11,115 nucleotides of DNA from JANPEF01 sp046596055. GTDB lineage: Bacteria > Eisenbacteria > RBG-16-71-46 > DASYSL01. The notes under the pieces are model-generated. The model saw only the letters and a list, made by a program, of their open reading frames with translations. It made no database searches and was not told where the DNA came from. The stretch's first letter is position 1. Every line of letters starts with the position of its first letter. The position numbers were made by a program, and so were the translations under genes. Below, piece by piece: positions 7,346 to 11,115 of this stretch. The stretch covers positions 1 to 11,115 of the forward strand of contig JBKJNH010000007.1 of assembly GCA_046596055.1 (NCBI GenBank). Direction: 5' to 3'.

Positions 7346-8280
7346 GCCACCCCCTCTTCGAGCGCACGGATCGCCCCCTCATGGTCGAGGGTGCGGACGC
7401 CGTCGTCGGCCGTCCACGCGCGGCCGTCCCACAGCAGTTGCGCGCGGTCCTCGAGCAGGAGACACCGCGCGGGCGCGAAGCGCAGCGCGAGAAGCTGCAA
7501 CCTCACGGGGTCCTCCAGGTCGAGCCGCCGCCGCGCATGCGGGAACAGCACCATGCCCGGGACCAGCCCGAGCCCGCGATCGATCAGCTCGACGTTGCCG
7601 CGACCCTGGGGCGGCCGGTCGTGGAACAACGCGATGCGCTCCCCGCAGACCATGGCGCCGCCCGACCACGCCACCACGGGCTTGTCGCCCACCAGGTCCA
7701 TGACTCCGAAGAGCCGCATGCGGTTGACGATCACCGCGACATGCCCGCCCGCGATCGCCAGCCCCGAGACCTCGGCGAGCTTGTGGGCCAGCCCGGTACG
7801 CTCGGCCGCGACGGCGTCGCGCTCGAACGGCCGCCAGCGCTCGTGCCAGGCGGCGTGAATCTCGCCCAGTCGATCCATGTGCCGTGCATCGAGTCGCCGC
7901 ATCGCGTCGATCGCGTCGCGGCGTTCCGAAGCGATCGCGGGATCGTTCTCGGGCCGCGTGAACAGTTCGCGGCAGACGCGCTTCAGCGACTGCAGGCGGA
8001 ACACGTAAAGCTCCTGCAGCCGGCGGAACATCGCCTGGCGATCGCGGTGCGCCGCTGCCAGCTCGGGATCGCGGGCGAAGACGGCGTCGCCGCGGCGGTG
8101 CAGCTCGAGGTTCACGGCGCGGCCGGCGAGGTGCTCGTGCAGCTCGTCGACCTCGGCCTCACGCTCCTGCCAACCCGCGGTGACCGTGGCAAACGAACCG
8201 TCGATCCCCAGCGCCCGAACAGCCTCGGCGAGAGTGGGTTCGAATCGTTGCGGCCCGAGGAGGCCGATCCGTCGGCTCAC
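7342..8280 (-). CDS. Peptidase S51 / class I glutamine amidotransferase-like protein
   Basis: The product is 312 residues. The C-terminal half has the marks of the S51 (dipeptidase E / cyanophycinase) fold: an AGGHVAVIVNRM strand (177-188), a nucleophile turn AWSGGAMV (204-211, probable Ser206), and GLGLVPGMVLFPHARRR (236-252) with probable catalytic His248, matching the GLGLLPG...H segment typical of the family. The nucleophile motif is S-G-G-A rather than the usual S-A-G-A. Unlike standard S51 enzymes of about 230 residues, it carries a long charged helical stretch at about 70-165. S51 enzymes cleave alpha-Asp dipeptides or cyanophycin, so this one could process the product of the adjacent ATP-grasp ligase. 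The GTG start overlaps the ligase TGA (GTGA), and its own TGA overlaps the next GTG. The fold is likely; activity and substrate are inferred. Confidence 0.72.
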   Translation of the reverse strand: MSRRIGLLGPQRFEPTLAEAVRALGIDGSFATVTAGWQEREAEVDELHEHLAGRAVNLELHRRGDAVFARDPELAAAHRDRQAMFRRLQELYVFRLQSLKRVCRELFTRPENDPAIASERRDAIDAMRRLDARHMDRLGEIHAAWHERWRPFERDAVAAERTGLAHKLAEVSGLAIAGGHVAVIVNRMRLFGVMDLVGDKPVVAWSGGAMVCGERIALFHDRPPQGRGNVELIDRGLGLVPGMVLFPHARRRLDLEDPVRLQLLALRFAPARCLLLEDRAQLLWDGRAWTADDGVRTLDHEGAIRALEEGVA

Positions 8281-9500
8281 GAAGCGCGCACCTTCACGGT
8301 GCGGCCCACCTCATCCAGGATCTTGCGCAACGCGTCGTAGTCGGGATGGCGGATGCGCACCCACGCGTTCGCCATGTACCCGGCCTCGACCGGCTGCGTC
8401 GGCGTGCCCGCCGGGGGGAAGTGCGCGTCGATGACATGGCCGCCGTACTTCGCCTGCATCTGCTCGACGCCCTCGTAGCCGGCGATCCGGCCGTCGCGAT
8501 CGGGACGGAGCGCGATCAGTCCCGCGGCAAAGCGCCGCGACGGCCGCTGCGAGACCCGGCCGTGCACGACGGCCATGCCCCAGTCGCGGTACAGGTCCAT
8601 CTCGTTGGCGTGGCAATAGAGGTCCCACGTGCGGACACCCGGCGGACGGCAACCGATCTCGTTGAAGAGCAGGCCCTTCGGCCCGGCGAACCACTCCATG
8701 TGCGTCGCCGACGTGCCGATGCCCAGCAGCGGGATGACGCGCCGCCCCATGTCCTTCAGCGCCTCGTAGCCCGGCGCGGTGTCGAAGCGGTTGTTGACCA
8801 CGACCTGCGGCGAGATCCAGCGCGTGCGCATCGCCTCGAGCACGTTGGGGTAGTAGTGGAGCGCGAACTCGTGCACGACCTGGCCGTCGATCGTCAGCGT
8901 GTCGTAGACGCCTTCGTGCCCCTCGATGAACTCCTCGAGCGCGACAGACCGGCCGGAGGCCAGGCCGCTTGCCCGGATCGCCGCCTCGAGTTCCGCATCG
9001 TTGTCGGCCCGGTGGGCACCCGAAGCGCCGGCCGCGTCGCGTGGCTTGACGATGAGCGGATAGCCGACTTCGCGCGCGAACGCGCGCGCCTCCTCGGGCG
9101 TGTCGGCGCCGGTGGAGCGCGCGCAGGCAATGCCGCCGGCGCGCAACACCTCCTTCATCGACGGCTTGTCGCGGCACAGCCACGTCGTCCGCGCCGAGGT
9201 GCCCGGAATCCCGCAGGCCTCGCGCACGTGCGCGGCGGCCATGACGTGCGCCTCGATCACCGCCTCGAGGCGGTCCATCGGCTCCTTGCCCTGCAACCAG
9301 CGGACGACCTTCAGCAGCGCGGCCTCGTCGACGACCGAGCCGATCTGCTCGTAGTGCACCATCCAGCGCCTCAGGTCGTCGTCGAGCGCCTCCTTCGGGC
9401 GCTCGCCGATCCCGATCACGCGCGCGCCCGCCTGGTACAACGCGCGCACGAACTCGCGCTGGTTCGCAGGAAAGCACGGCTCGACGAAGATGACGTTCAT
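8277..9500 (-). CDS. ATP-grasp ligase A (carboxylate-amine ligase / L-amino-acid-ligase-like)
   Basis: The product is 407 residues and cytoplasmic, with the domain order of biotin-carboxylase-type ATP-grasp enzymes. The N-terminal preATP-grasp domain opens with MNVIFVEP. Lys112 lies in the CRDKPSMKEVL segment (109-119). The ATP-binding loop is IVKPRDAAGASG (150-161, Lys152). LEEFIEG (188-194) forms the adenine hinge, and HMEWF...LLFNEIGCRPPG (267-288) supplies the Mg-binding Glu269, Glu281 and Asn280. This pattern is shared with L-amino-acid ligases and with purine and carbamoyl-phosphate enzymes, which activate a carboxylate as acyl-phosphate. Since no purine or arginine genes are nearby, a dipeptide- or amide-forming role is the best guess. 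The ATG at 9500 overlaps the glycogen synthase TGA (ATGA). A longer in-frame start at 9812 would lie inside that gene and was rejected. The superfamily is very sure; the substrates are not known. Confidence 0.9.
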   Translation of the reverse strand: MNVIFVEPCFPANQREFVRALYQAGARVIGIGERPKEALDDDLRRWMVHYEQIGSVVDEAALLKVVRWLQGKEPMDRLEAVIEAHVMAAAHVREACGIPGTSARTTWLCRDKPSMKEVLRAGGIACARSTGADTPEEARAFAREVGYPLIVKPRDAAGASGAHRADNDAELEAAIRASGLASGRSVALEEFIEGHEGVYDTLTIDGQVVHEFALHYYPNVLEAMRTRWISPQVVVNNRFDTAPGYEALKDMGRRVIPLLGIGTSATHMEWFAGPKGLLFNEIGCRPPGVRTWDLYCHANEMDLYRDWGMAVVHGRVSQRPSRRFAAGLIALRPDRDGRIAGYEGVEQMQAKYGGHVIDAHFPPAGTPTQPVEAGYMANAWVRIRHPDYDALRKILDEVGRTVKVRAS

Positions 9501-10978
9501 GCAGGTCCCCCGGCGGTGACGGGCCGCATCGCGTCGTAGAGCGCGACGTAGTGCGGGCCCTGCACGTCCCACGAGAAGTCGGCGGTCATCGCGTTCTTTT
9601 GCAGGACACGCCACGCCTTCGGCGTGGCATAGGTCTCCAGCGCCTGCGACATCGCCCAGTGCAGGCCGTCGCCCGTGTAATGCTCGAAGACGAAGCCGTT
9701 GCCCGTGCCGGTCGAGGCGCGGAACGGTTGCACCGTGTCGACCAGTCCCCCGGTCGCCCGCACGATCGGCGCGGTGCCGTACTTGAGGCTGTACATCTGG
9801 TTGAGCCCGCACGGCTCGTAGCGCGAGGGCATGAGGAAGAAGTCCGAGCCCGCCTCGATCAGGTGCGCGAGCTTCTCACTGAACCCGGCGAAGTAGCGGG
9901 CCTTGCCCGGGAAGCGCTTGGCCAGCCCCGCGAGGAACTGAGCGTACTCGTCGGAGCCGCTGCCCAGCGCGACGAAGCGCGCATCGTGGTCGCTCAGGAT
10001 CCGCGGAAGCGGATCGTAGAGAAGATCGATCCCCTTCTGATGCGAGAGCCGCGTCACGATCCCGAACACCGGCACGCCCTTCACGTAGGGCAGCCCCAGC
10101 GCCGCGAGCAGCGCTTCCTTGTTCTTCTCCTTTCGATGGAGGCTCTTTGCGGAGTACTTCGCCGCCAGGAGCGAGTCCGTGCTCGGATCCCACACGTCGT
10201 AGTCGACCCCGTTCAGGATTCCGACCAGATCTCCCGCACGCCGGCGAAGCACGTCGTCGAGCCCGAAGCCGTACGCCGGCGTCTGGATCTCGCGCGCGTA
10301 CGTCGGGCTGACGGTCGAAAGCTTGTCCGCGAGCAGGAGTCCCGTCTTGAGGAACCCGATCCGGCCATCGCGCAGGTCGTCCTGGTGCAGGAGTCCCGTG
10401 TCGGGCAGCCCGAGCTCGGGCAGGATTCCCGTGCCGAAGACGCCCTGGTGCCCGAGGTTGTGGATCGTGAGCAGCGTCCGCGAATGCGCGAACAGGCGAT
10501 CCCACGCGTACACCGTGCGCAGGTACAGCGGCAGCATCGCCGTATGCCAGTCGTTGAGATGGAACACGTCCGGCGCCCACGCCCAGCGCTGGCACATCTC
10601 GATTGCGGCGCGCGTGAGCACCAGGAAGCGGAGGTGCTCGTCCGGATCCTGCGTGTAGATCGCATCCCGCGCGAACAGCGCCGGACAGTCGACGAAGTAT
10701 GCGGGCGTGTCACTGCCGGGGATCGGCGTGGTCTTGACGGAGAAGACGATGCGATGCGGACCGTGGGTGAACGTGATGTTGGTGAGTTCGGGCACGGGCG
10801 TGAAGACGACGTCCGGCTGGCGCGCCACGATGCGACCGTACAACGGCAGCACGACGCGCGCGTCGTGGCCCTGCGCGGTGAGAAAGCGCGGCAACGCGGC
10901 CGACACGTCGGCCAGCCCGCCGGTCTTGGCGAACGGCGCCAGCTCGGCGGTGAGGAAGAGAATCTTGAGCGGAGTCAT
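9497..10978 (-). CDS. glgA: Glycogen/starch synthase, family GT5
   Basis: The product is 493 residues, close to the usual 475-500 for bacterial GlgA, which elongates alpha-1,4-glucan from ADP-glucose (or another nucleotide-glucose) in the cytoplasm. The GT5 landmarks are in order: KTGGLADV (18-25, sugar-nucleotide-binding Lys18), HLNDWHTA (140-147), HNLGHQG (173-179), NGVDYDVWDP (256-265), RLSHQKGIDLL (310-320) and the C-terminal SRYEPCGLNQ...TGGLVDT segment (385-415) with the conserved Glu388. The ATG at 10978 fits the family N-terminus; AAGGA (complement of 10982-10986) lies 3 bases upstream, a close-set Shine-Dalgarno. An earlier in-frame ATG (11035) would add 19 Pro-rich residues and is less likely. 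It leads a row of genes joined by 4-base overlaps, so it is probably co-expressed with the downstream ligase and hydrolases. No other glycogen gene (glgB, glgC, glgP) is in the window. Confidence 0.95.
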   Translation of the reverse strand: MTPLKILFLTAELAPFAKTGGLADVSAALPRFLTAQGHDARVVLPLYGRIVARQPDVVFTPVPELTNITFTHGPHRIVFSVKTTPIPGSDTPAYFVDCPALFARDAIYTQDPDEHLRFLVLTRAAIEMCQRWAWAPDVFHLNDWHTAMLPLYLRTVYAWDRLFAHSRTLLTIHNLGHQGVFGTGILPELGLPDTGLLHQDDLRDGRIGFLKTGLLLADKLSTVSPTYAREIQTPAYGFGLDDVLRRRAGDLVGILNGVDYDVWDPSTDSLLAAKYSAKSLHRKEKNKEALLAALGLPYVKGVPVFGIVTRLSHQKGIDLLYDPLPRILSDHDARFVALGSGSDEYAQFLAGLAKRFPGKARYFAGFSEKLAHLIEAGSDFFLMPSRYEPCGLNQMYSLKYGTAPIVRATGGLVDTVQPFRASTGTGNGFVFEHYTGDGLHWAMSQALETYATPKAWRVLQKNAMTADFSWDVQGPHYVALYDAMRPVTAGGPA

Positions 10979-10981
10979 GGG

Positions 10982-10986
10982 TCCTT
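10982..10986 (-). promoter_or_regulatory. Shine-Dalgarno supporting the glycogen synthase start at 10978
   Basis: AAGGA on the minus strand sits 3 bases before the ATG. The spacing is shorter than the usual 5-9, but this is the best ribosome-binding match near the gene and favours the start that agrees with the GlgA family over the upstream ATG at 11035. Confidence 0.45.
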
Positions 10987-11033
10987 GCGTCGGGGGTTCG
11001 AGGGGGCCCGCACCAGGGCAGGCGTTCGGCGGC

Positions 11034-11062
11034 ATGATGCCCGATTAGGCTGGCGCTGTCGA
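11034..11062 (-). promoter_or_regulatory. Weak candidate promoter upstream of glgA
   Basis: On the minus strand TCGACA (complement of 11057-11062, five of six to TTGACA) is followed after 17 bases by CATCAT (complement of 11034-11039, three of six to TATAAT). The position, about 55 bases before the glgA start, is suitable, but the -10 match is poor. The true promoter may lie beyond the window. Confidence 0.2.
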
Positions 11063-11090
11063 CCGGGCGGGGGCATCGGTGCTGTTCCAA

Positions 11091-11107
11091 TGTAATTCTG
11101 ACCCCCC
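11091..11107. other. AT-rich/poly-C motif at the right edge, possible repeat-element trace
   Basis: TGTAATTCTGACCCCCC (minus strand GGGGGGTCAGAATTACA) stands out as AT-rich against its GC-rich surroundings. Similar GGGGTCAGAATTACA-like strings are familiar to me from flanks of REP-associated transposase or dispersed repeat elements in GC-rich bacteria. Only one copy is present and the window ends 8 bases later, so this is a suspicion only. Confidence 0.2.
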
Positions 11108-11115
11108 AAGCTCCA

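Noticed and set aside
9501..9812. N-terminal extension of ATP-grasp A to 9812
   Set aside because: The extra residues overlap the conserved C-terminal part of glgA; MNVIFVEP at 9500 is a natural first strand of the preATP-grasp domain.
9551..11095. A 514-codon plus-strand open frame antisense to glgA
   Set aside because: GC-rich shadow; the minus strand is an intact GT5 synthase with all motifs.

Overview
This is an 11.1 kb GC-rich stretch in which every credible gene lies on the minus strand. There are eight genes: seven complete, and one running off the left edge. The high GC content, long antisense shadow ORFs, a Ser/Thr kinase fused to PD40/TolB-type propeller repeats, and many GTG or overlapping starts point to a soil- or sediment-type bacterium. 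Acidobacteriota, Myxococcota, Gemmatimonadota, Eisenbacteria and Planctomycetes are all possible. The sequence alone does not decide the phylum, and no rRNA or other marker is present.

In transcription order (right to left), the first block is a tightly coupled set: a glycogen/starch synthase of family GT5 (10978-9497), an ATP-grasp ligase A (9500-8277), a peptidase S51 / class I amidotransferase-like protein (8280-7342) and an Fes-like two-domain esterase (7345-6197). Each junction is a 4-base ATGA or GTGA stop/start overlap. After a 25-bp gap comes a membrane-anchored Ser/Thr kinase with an extracytoplasmic beta-propeller (6171-3388). A 112-bp intergenic region with a plausible promoter follows. 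The second block is a divergent ATP-grasp protein B (3275-1935), a small alpha/beta-hydrolase (1938-1198, ATGA overlap) and a GCS2-family carboxylate-amine ligase (1191 to beyond position 1).

The striking point is the combination. Three predicted ATP-dependent carboxylate-amine (amide/peptide-forming) ligases of two superfamilies are interleaved with two serine hydrolases and one S51-like hydrolase, behind a glucan synthase. Each ATP-grasp gene has an esterase-fold hydrolase gene downstream, so the locus looks like two ligase/hydrolase modules separated by a signalling kinase. I infer a pathway that makes and trims a small peptide-like or amide-linked compound, possibly linked to storage glucan. 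No named pathway with this exact gene set comes to mind, so the product is unknown. I see no tRNA, rRNA, CRISPR array, integrase or insertion sequence. The only possible repeat-element trace is a short motif at the right edge.
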